Notes under the pieces: model-generated
Databases searched by the model: none
What the model saw: only the letters and a program-made list of their open reading frames with translations
What the model was told of the DNA's origin: nothing
Program-made: the position numbers and the translations under genes
NCBI RefSeq assembly: GCF_006716675.1
Contig: NZ_VFPM01000002.1
Coordinates: 1,178,001-1,242,000, forward strand
Direction of reading: 5' to 3'
Length of the DNA: 64,000 nucleotides
Source: Humibacillus xanthopallidus
GTDB lineage: Bacteria; Actinomycetota; Actinomycetes; Actinomycetales; Dermatophilaceae
In this document: piece by piece, positions 40,744-50,177 of the stretch
Position numbering within the stretch: the first letter of the stretch is position 1
How the letters are laid out: the number at the start of each line of letters is the position of its first letter

Positions 40744-43700
40744 ATGACCTATCCCCAGGTCACCACGAACGGCGAGACGACCGGCGAGGGCAACACCCGC
40801 GCGGGCGTGCCCTCGAACCCGCGCTTCCCGGAGATCGAGGAGCGGGTGCTGAAGTACTGGGACGAGGACGGCACGTTCATCGCGTCGGTCGAGGGCCGTG
40901 ACGCCGGCACGGACGGCGACAACGAGTTCGTCTTCTACGACGGGCCGCCCTTCGCCAACGGCCTGCCGCACTACGGACACCTCCTCACCGGCTACGTCAA
41001 GGACATCGTGCCGCGCTACCAGACGATGCGCGGCAAGCGCGTCGAGCGCCGCTTCGGCTGGGACACCCACGGCCTGCCCGCCGAGCTCGAGGCGCAGCGC
41101 CAGCTGGGGCTCAAGACGAAGCAGGACATCGTCGACCTCGGCATCGACACGTTCAACGACGCCTGCCGCAGCTCGGTGCTCAAGTACACGGGGGAGTGGC
41201 GCGACTACGTCACCCGCCAGGCCCGGTGGGTCGACTTCGACAACGACTACAAGACGCTCGAGCCCGACTACATGGAGTCGGTCATCTGGGCCTTCAAGCA
41301 GCTGCACGAGAAGGGCCTCGTCTACGAGGGCTTCCGCGTGCTGCCCTACTGCTGGAACGACCAGACGCCGCTGTCCAACCACGAGCTGCGCATGGACGAC
41401 GACGTCTACAAGATGCGCCAGGACCCTGCCGTCACGGTCGGCCTGCGCCTCGAGACCGGTGAGCTCGCCCTCGTCTGGACGACGACGCCGTGGACCCTGC
41501 CGGCCAACCTCGGCATCATGGTCCACCCCGACATCGACTACGTCGTCGTCGAGTCGGACGTCACGGGCACGACCGAGCGCTACGTCATCGGCGCCGCGCG
41601 TCTCGCCGCCTATGCCAAGGACCTCTTCGGCCCCGACGTCGACACCGCGACCCTCGACGAGCGGATCGTCCAGCGGCTCAAGGGCGCCGACCTGCTCGGC
41701 CGGTCGTTCACGCCGCCCTTCTCCTACTACCAGGGGCACGAGCGCGCGCACTTCGTCTTCCCGGCGGAGTTCGTCACGACCGAGGACGGCACGGGACTCG
41801 TGCACACCGCGGGCGCCTTCGGCGAGGAGGACAAGATCGTCACCGACGCGGCCGGCATCGAGCCGGTCGTGCCGGTCGGCCCCGACGGCCGCTTCACCTG
41901 GCCCGTCACCGACTACGAGGGCATGCACGTCTTCGACGCCAACGCGCACATCATCGACCACCTCAAGGCGGCGACCCGCGGCGAGGGCGACACGGGCTCG
42001 GTGACGGCCGGCACGGTCCTGCTGCGCCGCGAGACCTACGACCACAGCTACCCGCACTGCTGGCGGTGCCGCGAGCCGCTCATCTACATGGCGGTCTCGT
42101 CGTGGTTCGTCGAGGTGACGAAGATCAAGGACCGCATGCTCGAGCTCAACCAGGAGATCGAGTGGACGCCGTCGCACATCCGTGACGGCCAGTTCGGCAA
42201 GTGGCTCGCCAACGCGCGCGACTGGTCGATCTCGCGAAACCGCTTCTGGGGCAGCCCGATCCCGGTGTGGAAGTCGGACGACCCGCAGTATCCCCGTCTC
42301 GACGTCTACGGCTCGTTCGAGGAGCTCGAGCGGGACTTCGGCGTCGAGGTGACCGACCTGCACCGGCCCTTCATCGACAGCCTGACCCGCCCCAACCCCG
42401 ACGACCCGACGGGCCGGTCGACGATGCGCCGCGTCGAGGAGGTCTTCGACGTCTGGTTCGACTCGGGGTCGATGAGCTTCGCCCAGGTGCACTACCCCTT
42501 CGAGAACGCCGAGTGGTTCGAGCACCACTTCCCGGGCGACTTCATCGTCGAGTACATCGGGCAGACGCGCGGCTGGTTCTACACGCTGCACGTGCTCGCG
42601 ACCGCGCTCTTCGACCGACCCGCCTTCAAGACCTGCGTGAGCCACGGCATCGTCCTCGGCTCCGACGGCCAGAAGATGAGCAAGTCGCTGCGCAACTACC
42701 CCGACGTCTCCGAGGTCTTCGACCGCGACGGTGCCGATGCCATGCGGTGGTTCCTCATGAGCAGCCCGATCCTGCGCGGCGGAAACCTCGTCGTCACCGA
42801 GCAGGGCATCCGCGACGGCGTGCGCCAGGTGATGATCCCGCTGTGGAACGCCTGGTCCTTCTTCGCCCTCTACGCCAACACCGCCCGCGGTGGGCAGGGC
42901 TACGAGGCCAAGCGGTCGACGACCTCGACCGACGTGCTCGACCGCTACCTGCTCGCCAAGCTGAGCGAGTTCGTCGGCGACATGCGCGACCAGCTCGACG
43001 ACTACGAGATCGCCTCCGCCTGCGACACGATGCGCGGCTTCCTCGACGTGCTGACGAACTGGTACATCCGCCGCTCGCGCGACCGCTTCTGGGGAGGTGA
43101 GAGCGAGGAGTCGCTCGCCGCCTTCGACACCCTGTGGACGGCTCTCGAGACGGTCACCCGGGCCACGGCGCCGCTGCTGCCGCTCGTCACCGAGGAGATC
43201 TGGCGCGGCCTGACCGGCGGCCGCTCGGTGCACCTCACCGACTACCCCGACCCGGCCGACCTGCCGACCGACCACGCCCTCGTCGTCGCGATGGACCGCG
43301 CCCGTGAGATCTGCTCGACGGGCTCGAGCCTGCGCAAGGCGCAGAAGCTCCGCGCCCGTCTGCCCCTCGGCGAGCTCACCCTCGTCGTGCCCGAGCCGGC
43401 GAGCCTCGAGCCCTTCCGCGGCATCATCCAGGACGAGCTCAACGTCAAGCGCCTCACCCTCGTCGACCTCGCGACGGCGAGCGAGGCTGACTTCGGCATC
43501 ACGCAGCGCCTCACCGTCAACGCTCGCGCAGCCGGCCCCCGGCTCGGCCGCGACGTGCAGCAGGCGATCAAGGGCAGCAAGTCCGGCGACTGGTCGGTCT
43601 CGGCCGACGGTGTCGTCACCTCGGGCGGGCTCGCGCTCGTCGAGGGGGAGTACGCCCTCGAGACGGTCGTGGCCGGTGGTGCTGCCGGCGGAGCACCCGA

Positions 43701-44061
43701 CAGCCGCGCCACGGCGATGCTGCCGGGCGGTGGCTTCGTCGTGCTCGACACGACGGTGACGCCGGAGCTCGCCGCCGAGGGCGTGGCCCGCGACCTCGTG
43801 CGCGCCGTGCAGCAGGCCCGCCGCGATGGCGGCCTGCACGTCAGCGACCGGATCAGCCTGACGATCCAGGGGTCCGACGAGGTCTTCGAGGCGACGGTCA
43901 CCCACCGCGACCTCATCGTCGGCGAGACCCTGGCGACACAGTTCGCCTCGGGACCCCTCAGCACCAACGGGTCCACACCGGCCGCGCCGGTGCTGCCCGG
44001 AGCCGTCGACGTCGTCGTCGGCGACAACCAGCCCGCAACGATCCTGGTGGTGAAGCGATGA
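40744..44061 (+). CDS. ileS: Isoleucine-tRNA ligase
   Basis: 1105 residues, class-I synthetase of the longer, eukaryote-like (type 2) form. HIGH-type motif HYGH (76-79), KMSKS starting at Lys644, large editing insertion ([16 protein letters not shown] and following), anticodon domain and a C-terminal extension. Charges tRNA-Ile. ATG40744 follows GGAG with 9-nt spacing, the same site that the T-box sequesters; an upstream in-frame GTG would lie inside the T-box and is rejected. The stop overlaps the GNAT gene start (ATGA). Confidence 0.97.
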   Translation: MTYPQVTTNGETTGEGNTRAGVPSNPRFPEIEERVLKYWDEDGTFIASVEGRDAGTDGDNEFVFYDGPPFANGLPHYGHLLTGYVKDIVPRYQTMRGKRVERRFGWDTHGLPAELEAQRQLGLKTKQDIVDLGIDTFNDACRSSVLKYTGEWRDYVTRQARWVDFDNDYKTLEPDYMESVIWAFKQLHEKGLVYEGFRVLPYCWNDQTPLSNHELRMDDDVYKMRQDPAVTVGLRLETGELALVWTTTPWTLPANLGIMVHPDIDYVVVESDVTGTTERYVIGAARLAAYAKDLFGPDVDTATLDERIVQRLKGADLLGRSFTPPFSYYQGHERAHFVFPAEFVTTEDGTGLVHTAGAFGEEDKIVTDAAGIEPVVPVGPDGRFTWPVTDYEGMHVFDANAHIIDHLKAATRGEGDTGSVTAGTVLLRRETYDHSYPHCWRCREPLIYMAVSSWFVEVTKIKDRMLELNQEIEWTPSHIRDGQFGKWLANARDWSISRNRFWGSPIPVWKSDDPQYPRLDVYGSFEELERDFGVEVTDLHRPFIDSLTRPNPDDPTGRSTMRRVEEVFDVWFDSGSMSFAQVHYPFENAEWFEHHFPGDFIVEYIGQTRGWFYTLHVLATALFDRPAFKTCVSHGIVLGSDGQKMSKSLRNYPDVSEVFDRDGADAMRWFLMSSPILRGGNLVVTEQGIRDGVRQVMIPLWNAWSFFALYANTARGGQGYEAKRSTTSTDVLDRYLLAKLSEFVGDMRDQLDDYEIASACDTMRGFLDVLTNWYIRRSRDRFWGGESEESLAAFDTLWTALETVTRATAPLLPLVTEEIWRGLTGGRSVHLTDYPDPADLPTDHALVVAMDRAREICSTGSSLRKAQKLRARLPLGELTLVVPEPASLEPFRGIIQDELNVKRLTLVDLATASEADFGITQRLTVNARAAGPRLGRDVQQAIKGSKSGDWSVSADGVVTSGGLALVEGEYALETVVAGGAAGGAPDSRATAMLPGGGFVVLDTTVTPELAAEGVARDLVRAVQQARRDGGLHVSDRISLTIQGSDEVFEATVTHRDLIVGETLATQFASGPLSTNGSTPAAPVLPGAVDVVVGDNQPATILVVKR

Positions 44062-44639
44062 CCGCGCCCCGACCCTCCGACGACTCCCGTGGCGCCCACG
44101 GCGGCGTCAGCGAGGACGACCTCGAGATCCGGCTCGCCGGCGGCGACGACCTCGCCGGGGTGCTCTCGGTCGGCCACCGCACGTGGCTCGCCACCTACGA
44201 GCCCATCGCCGGGCCGGAGTACGTCGCCATGGGCCTCGCGAAGTGGTGGACCCCCGACGTCGTCACGACCTCGATCCGTCAGGGCCGCACCCTCGTCGCC
44301 GTCGAGGACGGCGAGGTCGTCGGCGTGGCGACCTTCGGGATGCAGGACTCCGCCTTCGCCCTCTGGAAGCTCTACGTCCTGCCGGGCCACCACGGCCACG
44401 GCATCGGGTCGCGCCTCATGAAGGCCGTCGTCGACCGGGCTCTCGAGCTCGGGCACGACCGCATCGTCCTGTCGCACATCGAGGGCAACCGCCAGGCCGC
44501 CCGCTTCTACACCGCGCACGGCTTCACCGAGACGCACCGCGAGTCGGGGGGATCGGGCCTGCCCGTCAGCGTGTGGATGGAGCGCCGCATCGCGTCGCCG
44601 CACCACGACGACGCGACGCCCGAGGAGGGCTCGGAGTGA
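44058..44639 (+). CDS. GNAT-family N-acetyltransferase
   Basis: 193 residues. The acetyl-CoA pyrophosphate loop is [15 protein letters not shown], followed by [24 protein letters not shown], the usual C-terminal GNAT strand and helix. Substrate unknown. It overlaps ileS by 4 bp at its start and folC by 4 bp at its end (GTGA), so it is made together with both. Confidence 0.88.
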   Translation: MTAPRPSDDSRGAHGGVSEDDLEIRLAGGDDLAGVLSVGHRTWLATYEPIAGPEYVAMGLAKWWTPDVVTTSIRQGRTLVAVEDGEVVGVATFGMQDSAFALWKLYVLPGHHGHGIGSRLMKAVVDRALELGHDRIVLSHIEGNRQAARFYTAHGFTETHRESGGSGLPVSVWMERRIASPHHDDATPEEGSE

Positions 44640-46027
44640 GCGGCCGCCCCGACGCCGCGCAGCAGGACGCGGCGCGCACGCTCGAGGAGATGAAGCGGAT
44701 GCGCGAGATCGAGGAGGAGATCCTCGCCCGCGCTCCCGAGAACGACATCGGCCCGTCGCTCGAGCGCATCACCGCGGTCATGGAGCTCGCCGGCGACCCG
44801 CAGCGGACCTACCCGACGATCCATCTCACCGGCACGAACGGCAAGACCTCGACGAGCCGGATGATCGACGCGATCCTGCGCGAGAGCGGGCTGTCGACCG
44901 GCCGCTTCACCTCGCCGCACCTGCACGACATCCGTGAGCGGATCACCCTGTCGGGCAAGCCGATCCCGCGCGAGAAGTTCATCGCCGCCTACGACGAGAT
45001 GGCTCCCCTCATCGAGATCGTCGATGCCCGCTCGCTCGAGTCGGGCGGCCGCAGGATGAACTTCTTCGAGGTGCTCGTCGCACTCGCCTACGCCGCGTTC
45101 GCCGACGCCCCGGTCGACGTCGCCGTCGTCGAGGTCGGCCTCGGGGGGTCGTGGGATGCCACCAACGTCATCGACGCCCAGGTCGCCGTCGTCACGCCGG
45201 TCGACCTCGACCACACGCACCTGCTCGGCGACGACGTCGTCTCCATCGCCGAGGAGAAGAGCGGCATCATCAAGGCCGACTCCGTCACCGTCTCGGGGGC
45301 CCAGGACGAGGACGTCGCGCGGGTGCTCATCGACCGCGTCGAGGAGGTCGGCGGCAGCCGGATCGTTTTCGAGGGCAACGACTTCGGCGTCGTGACGCGC
45401 GAGGTCGCCCTGGGCGGCCAGCAGGTCGGTCTCCGCGGCCTGGCGGGGGAGTATGCCGACCTCTTCCTCCCGCTCCACGGGGCGCACCAGGCGAGCAACC
45501 TCGCGACTGCCGTCGCGGCGGTGGAGGCCTTCCTCGGTGGCGGGGAGCAGCGCATCGACGCCGAGGTGCTCGCGGCAGCCTGCGCGAGCATGACCTCGCC
45601 CGGGCGCCTCGAGGTCGTGCGGCGATCGCCGACCGTGCTCGTCGACGCGGCACACAACCCGCACGGTGCGCGCTCGCTCGTCGCCGCGCTCGACGAGGCC
45701 TTCACCTTCACCCGCCTCGTCGGGCTGGTCGGGATCGTGGCCGACAAGGACGCCGTCGGCATGCTCGAGGTGCTCGAGCCGGCCCTCGACCACGTCGTCA
45801 TCACCCGCAGCTCGTCCCCCCGTGCGATGGCCCCGGACCGACTCGGGGTGCTCGCCTCCGAGATCTTCGGCGAGTCACGCGTGACCGTCGTGCGCGACCT
45901 GCCCGATGCCCTCGAGCAGGCCGTCACGCTCGCGGAGGCCGAGGGCATGGGCGGCGGGGTCATCGCGACCGGCTCGGTCATCACGGCCGGCGAGGTGCGC
46001 ATGCTCCTCGGTCGGACGGAGGTCTGA
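44636..46027 (+). CDS. folC: Folylpolyglutamate synthase / dihydrofolate synthase
   Basis: 463 residues, Mur-ligase-like. ATP loop HLTGTNGKTSTSRM (about 63-76), GRFTSPHLHDIRERI, VEVGLGGSWDATNVI and the C-terminal VDAAHNPHGARSLVAALDE are all intact. Adds glutamates to folates and probably also makes dihydrofolate. Start GTG44636 overlaps the GNAT stop. A 45-residue N-terminal helical, charged extension precedes the conserved core. Confidence 0.95.
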   Translation: MSGRPDAAQQDAARTLEEMKRMREIEEEILARAPENDIGPSLERITAVMELAGDPQRTYPTIHLTGTNGKTSTSRMIDAILRESGLSTGRFTSPHLHDIRERITLSGKPIPREKFIAAYDEMAPLIEIVDARSLESGGRRMNFFEVLVALAYAAFADAPVDVAVVEVGLGGSWDATNVIDAQVAVVTPVDLDHTHLLGDDVVSIAEEKSGIIKADSVTVSGAQDEDVARVLIDRVEEVGGSRIVFEGNDFGVVTREVALGGQQVGLRGLAGEYADLFLPLHGAHQASNLATAVAAVEAFLGGGEQRIDAEVLAAACASMTSPGRLEVVRRSPTVLVDAAHNPHGARSLVAALDEAFTFTRLVGLVGIVADKDAVGMLEVLEPALDHVVITRSSSPRAMAPDRLGVLASEIFGESRVTVVRDLPDALEQAVTLAEAEGMGGGVIATGSVITAGEVRMLLGRTEV

Positions 46028-46133
46028 CGCGCCGTGGCTCATCGACACCTCGACCGCCCCAGCCACCTCGACCGCCCCCGCCTCGTCCGCTGCCCGGGCC
46101 GGCCTGGCAGAGCTGACCACTGCGCCCCGCCCC

Positions 46134-46139
46134 TAGGCT
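46134..46139 (+). promoter_or_regulatory. Promoter of the L7/L12-like gene
   Basis: TAGGCT ends 6 nt before ATG46146, and CTGACC lies 16 nt upstream as a possible -35. Leaderless start expected. Confidence 0.55.
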
Positions 46140-46145
46140 GAGCCC

Positions 46146-46592
46146 ATGCCTCCCTTCGTCAAGCTCGTCGTCATCGTCGCGATCGTTGTCATGGTCGTCG
46201 TGCTGTGGGGCCGGGTCATGGGCCGGCGTGACCCCGACCGAGAGCTCGTCGGTCTCACCGACGCCGTGCGCGCCAAGGTGAGCCGCGAGATCAGCGCCGG
46301 CCACAAGATCAACGCGATCAAGATCTACCGCGAGGCCACCGGGGCCGCGCTCACCGACGCCAAGAGCGCGATCGACAACTGGTTCGTGCCCGGCCGGGGG
46401 CCGGGTGTGCGTGACGCAGCGTCCTCGTGGAGCGAGGGGCGGCTCACCGACGAGGCGCGCTCGCGCATCAGCGAGCTCGTCCGGGCCGGTCGGCGCGAGG
46501 ACGCCATGGCGCTCTATGCCGAGGCCACGGGCGCGAGCCGCAGCGAGGCCCAGGCGATCATCCGCACGTGGGACACCGCCCAGAACTACTGA
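46146..46592 (+). CDS. Membrane-anchored protein with two ribosomal L7/L12 C-terminal-like domains
   Basis: 148 residues. One N-terminal membrane span (about 4-22), then two repeats resembling the C-terminal domain of L7/L12: GHKINAIKIYREATGAALTDAKSAIDNW (about 57-84) and GRREDAMALYAEATGASRSEAQAIIRTW (about 117-144). In the ribosomal stalk this surface binds translation factors; here the domains face the cytosol on a membrane tether. Function unknown. It interrupts the usual folC-DUF4233-ndk order and has its own leaderless-type promoter. Confidence 0.7.
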   Translation: MPPFVKLVVIVAIVVMVVVLWGRVMGRRDPDRELVGLTDAVRAKVSREISAGHKINAIKIYREATGAALTDAKSAIDNWFVPGRGPGVRDAASSWSEGRLTDEARSRISELVRAGRREDAMALYAEATGASRSEAQAIIRTWDTAQNY

Positions 46593-46607
46593 CCGCAGCG
46601 ACACCGG

Positions 46608-46659
46608 CCAGCACCCCAGCACCCCCCAGCACCCCCCAGCACCCCTGCATCCCAGCACT
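46608..46659 (+). repeat. Short direct repeats of CAGCACCCC
   Basis: CAGCACCCC recurs at 46609, 46617, 46627 and 46637, and degenerates (CAGCACTC) at 46653, filling the space between the L7/L12-like gene and the DUF4233 gene. The DNA is almost purely C/A on this strand. Confidence 0.85.
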
Positions 46660-46672
46660 CGAGGACCCTCCG

Positions 46673-47125
46673 ATGCGCGGCATCATCTTCTACGGCACCA
46701 CCGGCAAGTTCACCTGGCGCATGCTCGCCACCGTGCTCGGCGGCGAGGCGCTCTGCATCGCCCTCGGTGCCCTCGTCGCCCGCGGCCTCGCGGCGACGGA
46801 CGCGACGGCAGCCAGCCCCACGGCATACCTCGTCGTCGGGATCGGGCTCGCGGCCCTCGCCGTCGTCGCGGCCGGCACGCTGCGGCGGCCCTGGGGCATC
46901 ACCCTCGGGTGGGCGGTGCAGGCGCTGACGCTGCTCAGCGCGCTCGTCGTGCCGCTCATGCTCGTCGTCGGCATCTTCTTCCTCACGATGTGGGTGACCT
47001 GCCTCATCCAGGGCGCCCGCATCGACGCCGAGGTCCTCGAGCGCGAGGCCGCCGCTGCCGAGGCGAGCGGGTCCGCCGAGGGGAGTGGGTCGGTCGACGG
47101 CCCGGCCGATAGGGTGGGTGAGTGA
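46673..47125 (+). CDS. DUF4233 membrane protein
   Basis: 150 residues with four hydrophobic spans (about 15-40, 50-68, 75-92, 97-118) and a charged Glu/Ala/Ser tail. DUF4233 proteins nearly always sit between folC and ndk in actinobacteria, as here, but have no known function. GAGGA lies 8 nt before ATG46673. The stop overlaps the ndk GTG by 4 bp. Confidence 0.8.
   Translation: MRGIIFYGTTGKFTWRMLATVLGGEALCIALGALVARGLAATDATAASPTAYLVVGIGLAALAVVAAGTLRRPWGITLGWAVQALTLLSALVVPLMLVVGIFFLTMWVTCLIQGARIDAEVLEREAAAAEASGSAEGSGSVDGPADRVGE
47110..47115 (+). promoter_or_regulatory. Internal -10 box of ndk
   Basis: TAGGGT, located inside the end of the DUF4233 gene, ends 6 nt before GTG47122. ndk may thus also be made from a leaderless transcript. 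Confidence 0.45.
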
Positions 47126-47544
47126 CCACCGAACGCTCACTCGTCCTCGTCAAGCCCGACGGATTCAAGCGCGGACTCTCCGGGGAGGTGCTGCGTCGCA
47201 TCGAGGCCAAGGGCTACACCCTGGTCGCACTCTCGGTGCTGACGCCGACCCGCGAGCAGCTCGCCGTGCACTACGAGGAGCACGTCGGCAAGCCGTTCTA
47301 CGAGCCGCTCGTCGACTTCATGAGCTCCGGCCCGGTCACCGCCGTCGTCATCGAGGGCCAGGACTGCGTCAAGGGCTTCCGCTCGCTTGCCGGCGCCACC
47401 AACCCCACCGAGGCGCTGCCGGGCACGATCCGCGGCGACTTCGGGCGCGACTGGGGCACCCCGGTGCAGCAGAACATCGTGCACGGCTCCGACTCGCACG
47501 AGTCCGGGCAGCGCGAGATCGGCATCTGGTTCCCCGAGCTCTGA
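47122..47544 (+). CDS. ndk: Nucleoside-diphosphate kinase
   Basis: 140 residues, complete. Transfers the gamma-phosphate between nucleotides through a phospho-His; the active-site segment is NIVHGSDSHESG. The N-terminal ERSLVLVKPDGFKRGL and ATNPTEALPGTIRGDFG are diagnostic. GTG47122 overlaps the DUF4233 stop. Confidence 0.97.
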   Translation: MTTERSLVLVKPDGFKRGLSGEVLRRIEAKGYTLVALSVLTPTREQLAVHYEEHVGKPFYEPLVDFMSSGPVTAVVIEGQDCVKGFRSLAGATNPTEALPGTIRGDFGRDWGTPVQQNIVHGSDSHESGQREIGIWFPEL

Positions 47545-47753
47545 GGCAACCGCCGAGTCCGGCGAGGGCCCCTCTCGCCTCCCGCTCGCAGTCGAGAGAG
47601 CACTCCGTCGACCCCGTGAGCCCGCGGTATGCCGTCCGGTGACGCGCCGCGCCACGCCGGGCGTCGCGTCACTCGAGTCACACCCGTCACACAATGCGCG
47701 ACACTCGCCCGATGCGCTCGGGCTCGCGCGGCGCCCGCGACACAATCCGGGCC

Positions 47754-48779
47754 ATGACCACCTGGCCGGCGCTCGGACGCGACCTCGCGATCGACCTGGG
47801 CACCGCCAACACCCTCATCCACGTGCGCGGCCGGGGCGTCGTGCTCGAGGAGCCCTCGGTCGTCGCGGTCGAGGTCGGCACCGGCCGGCTCGTGGCCGCA
47901 GGCACGCAGGCCAAGGAGATGCTCGGGCGCGCCCCGGGCACGATCCGGGCCGTGCGACCCCTGCGCGACGGGGTCGTCTCCGACGCCGACGAGGCCGAGC
48001 GGATGCTGCGATGGTTCATCGACCAGGTGCGCCCGTCGCGCCTCGTGCGCCCCCGGATGGTGCTGTGCGTGCCGAGCGAGGTCACCGGCGTCGAGCGGCG
48101 GGCCCTCGAGGACGCGGCGACCCGGTGCGGCGCCCGCCGTGTCTACATGGTCGAGGAGCCGATGGCCGCGGCCGTCGGCGCCGGTCTGCCCGTCCACGAG
48201 ACGGCGGCGAGCATGGTCGTCGACATCGGCGGGGGCACGACCGACGTCGCCGTCATCAGCCTGGCCGGCATCGTCACCTCCACCTCGCTGCGCACGGCCG
48301 GCGACGAGATCGACGAGGCGCTCATCAGCCACGTCAAGGCCGAATACTCCCTCCTGCTCGGTGAGCGCAGCGCCGAGGACATCAAGGTGGCGGTCGGCTC
48401 GGTCTTCCCGCTGCGCGAGGAGCTGACGACCCGGCTGCGGGGGCGCGACCTCACCACCGGCCTGCCCAAGACGATCGAGGTCGGGTCGGCCGAGGTGCGC
48501 CGGGCCATCGAGGGGCCGGTGCTCCAGATCATCGAGCTCGTGCGCGCGACGCTCGACGTCTGCCCGCCCGAGCTGGCCGGAGACATCATCGACCGGGGCA
48601 TCACCCTGACCGGCGGGGGAGCGCTGCTGCGCGGGCTCGACGCCCGGATGCGCCACGAGCTCGGGGTGCCCGTCCACGTCGCCGACGACCCCCTGCGCGC
48701 CGTCGCCCGCGGTGCGGGTCGGTGCGTCGACGACTTCGCGAGCCTCGAACGGGTGCTCGTCGGAGACCGCCGGCTCTAG
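47754..48779 (+). CDS. mreB: Rod-shape-determining actin homologue MreB
   Basis: 341 residues. Actin-fold ATP sites: phosphate 1 AIDLGTANTLIH, connect 1, phosphate 2 VVDIGGGTTDVAV, adenosine motif GITLTGGGALLRGLD. Forms membrane-bound filaments that guide lateral wall synthesis. First gene of mreB-mreC-mreD-mrdA. ATG47754 is preceded by CACAAT 8 nt away and no Shine-Dalgarno, possibly another leaderless start. Confidence 0.96.
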   Translation: MTTWPALGRDLAIDLGTANTLIHVRGRGVVLEEPSVVAVEVGTGRLVAAGTQAKEMLGRAPGTIRAVRPLRDGVVSDADEAERMLRWFIDQVRPSRLVRPRMVLCVPSEVTGVERRALEDAATRCGARRVYMVEEPMAAAVGAGLPVHETAASMVVDIGGGTTDVAVISLAGIVTSTSLRTAGDEIDEALISHVKAEYSLLLGERSAEDIKVAVGSVFPLREELTTRLRGRDLTTGLPKTIEVGSAEVRRAIEGPVLQIIELVRATLDVCPPELAGDIIDRGITLTGGGALLRGLDARMRHELGVPVHVADDPLRAVARGAGRCVDDFASLERVLVGDRRL

Positions 48780-48786
48780 GTCGACC

Positions 48787-49680
48787 ATGGAGCAGACCCA
48801 CCAGCGCCGCCTCCTCGCCGCACTCGTCATCGCCACGCTGGCGCTGCTCGGGGCCGACCTCGCGGGCTCCGGGGTCGCCGGCGCCGTGCGCGACGCCGGG
48901 GGCGCGGTCCTCGGGCCCGTCCAGCGGGCGCTCTCGGGAGCGCCGCGCGACGAGATCGCGGCGCTCGAGGCGCAGAACGTCCTGCTCCGCGCCACGGTCG
49001 CCGACCAGCAGCGGCGCCTCGCGGAGCAGGGCCGCCTCGCCGAGCTCGTCGGCGGTGAGCCTGCGGCCGGCCACCGCTTCGTCGCGGCCCGCGTCGTCGC
49101 GAGCGACCTCAGCCCGATCGGGGGCCGGAGCCTGACGCTCGACGTCGGCACCCGCGACGGCGTGACGACCGACTCGACCGTGGTGACCGCGGAGGGGCTC
49201 GCCGGGCGGGTCGTCGCCGTGTCGCCCTGGACGTGCGACGTGCAGGTGCTCGGCAGCACCGGCTCGGTCATCGGCGTGCGCGTCGGCCCCGCAGGCACGC
49301 TCGCGACGGTGAGCTCGCCCTCGTCGACCGACCGCGAGTCGCGGCCGCGTGGATCGCTGACCCTGTCGTTCGTGCAACCCGGCACGCCCGTCGTCGGCGA
49401 CACCGTGACGACCCTCGGCAGCATCGACGATCGGCCGTATGCCGCCGGCATCGTCGTCGGCACCGTGACCGCCGTCGATCCCGACCGGGGCCAGCTGACC
49501 CGCACCGCCACGGTGCGCCCGGTCTTCGACCCCGACGCGATCGACGTCGTCGCCGTCCTCGTGCCGCAGGCCCGGAGGGCGGCGCGTCCCGAGGTGCCGG
49601 CGGCCGGTACCCCCTCCGCACCGGCAGTCGCACCGGCAGTCGCACCGGCAGCCGCGCCGGCGAAGGGCGCCGCCTCGTGA
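48787..49680 (+). CDS. mreC: Rod-shape-determining protein MreC
   Basis: 297 residues: one N-terminal membrane span (about 8-30), a short coiled coil (about 57-85), the periplasm-facing beta-domain (ARVVASDLSPIGGRSLTLDVGTRDGV, GLAGRVVAVSPWTCDVQVL) and an Ala/Pro tail encoded by three 12-bp direct repeats (GCACCGGCAGTC type, 49618-49653). It bridges MreB/MreD to the wall synthases. The stop overlaps mreD (GTGA). Confidence 0.92.
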   Translation: MEQTHQRRLLAALVIATLALLGADLAGSGVAGAVRDAGGAVLGPVQRALSGAPRDEIAALEAQNVLLRATVADQQRRLAEQGRLAELVGGEPAAGHRFVAARVVASDLSPIGGRSLTLDVGTRDGVTTDSTVVTAEGLAGRVVAVSPWTCDVQVLGSTGSVIGVRVGPAGTLATVSSPSSTDRESRPRGSLTLSFVQPGTPVVGDTVTTLGSIDDRPYAAGIVVGTVTAVDPDRGQLTRTATVRPVFDPDAIDVVAVLVPQARRAARPEVPAAGTPSAPAVAPAVAPAAAPAKGAAS

Positions 49681-50177
49681 GGGCGACGCTGCTGGGGCTC
49701 GGCCGGACGGCATACGTCGTCGTCGCGGCGCTGCTGTCGGCCACCCTGCTGCCGCGGCTCGGGGTGCCGGAGGAGTGGGTGCCCGACCTCGTGCTCATCG
49801 GCGTCGTCGCGACGGCCGTGCTGCGCGGGTCGGTGCACGGCGCTCTCGTCGGGCTCGTCGCCGGCTGGGTCGTCGAGCTCGTGCCGCCCGTGGGGTCGCC
49901 GCTCGGGCTCACTCCTCTCGTCATGATGCTCGGCGGTCTCGTCGGTGGGCTCTTCCAGCGGGTGTCGTCACGTACGCTCGGCCGCGCGGTGCTCGCCCTC
50001 GCGGCTGCCGGCATCGTCGTGCTGCTCGGCCGGTCTGCGTCGGCCATCGCGGCCGAGGGCAGCGTCGCTGCGGCGGAGGGGCTGGGCCGGCTCGCCTCGA
50101 CCGTCGCCGTCGGGCTGCTCGCGCTGCCCGTGCTCCTCGCCGTCGACCGTGCCCTCGTGCGGCGGAGGCTCGGGTGA
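49677..50177 (+). CDS. mreD: Rod-shape-determining protein MreD
   Basis: 166 residues, five hydrophobic spans; integral membrane partner of MreC. Segments VPDLVLIGVVATAVLRGSVHGALVGLVAGWVVELVPP and LGLTPLVMMLGGLVGGLF are typical. Sequence conservation in this family is low, so the call rests largely on the position between mreC and mrdA. The start overlaps mreC and the end overlaps mrdA by 4 bp. Confidence 0.88.
   Translation: MRATLLGLGRTAYVVVAALLSATLLPRLGVPEEWVPDLVLIGVVATAVLRGSVHGALVGLVAGWVVELVPPVGSPLGLTPLVMMLGGLVGGLFQRVSSRTLGRAVLALAAAGIVVLLGRSASAIAAEGSVAAAEGLGRLASTVAVGLLALPVLLAVDRALVRRRLG

Noticed and set aside
40567..43905. Reverse-strand open frame of over 1100 codons opposite ileS
   Set aside because: Shadow of ileS; no domain motifs, and it runs through the T-box leader.
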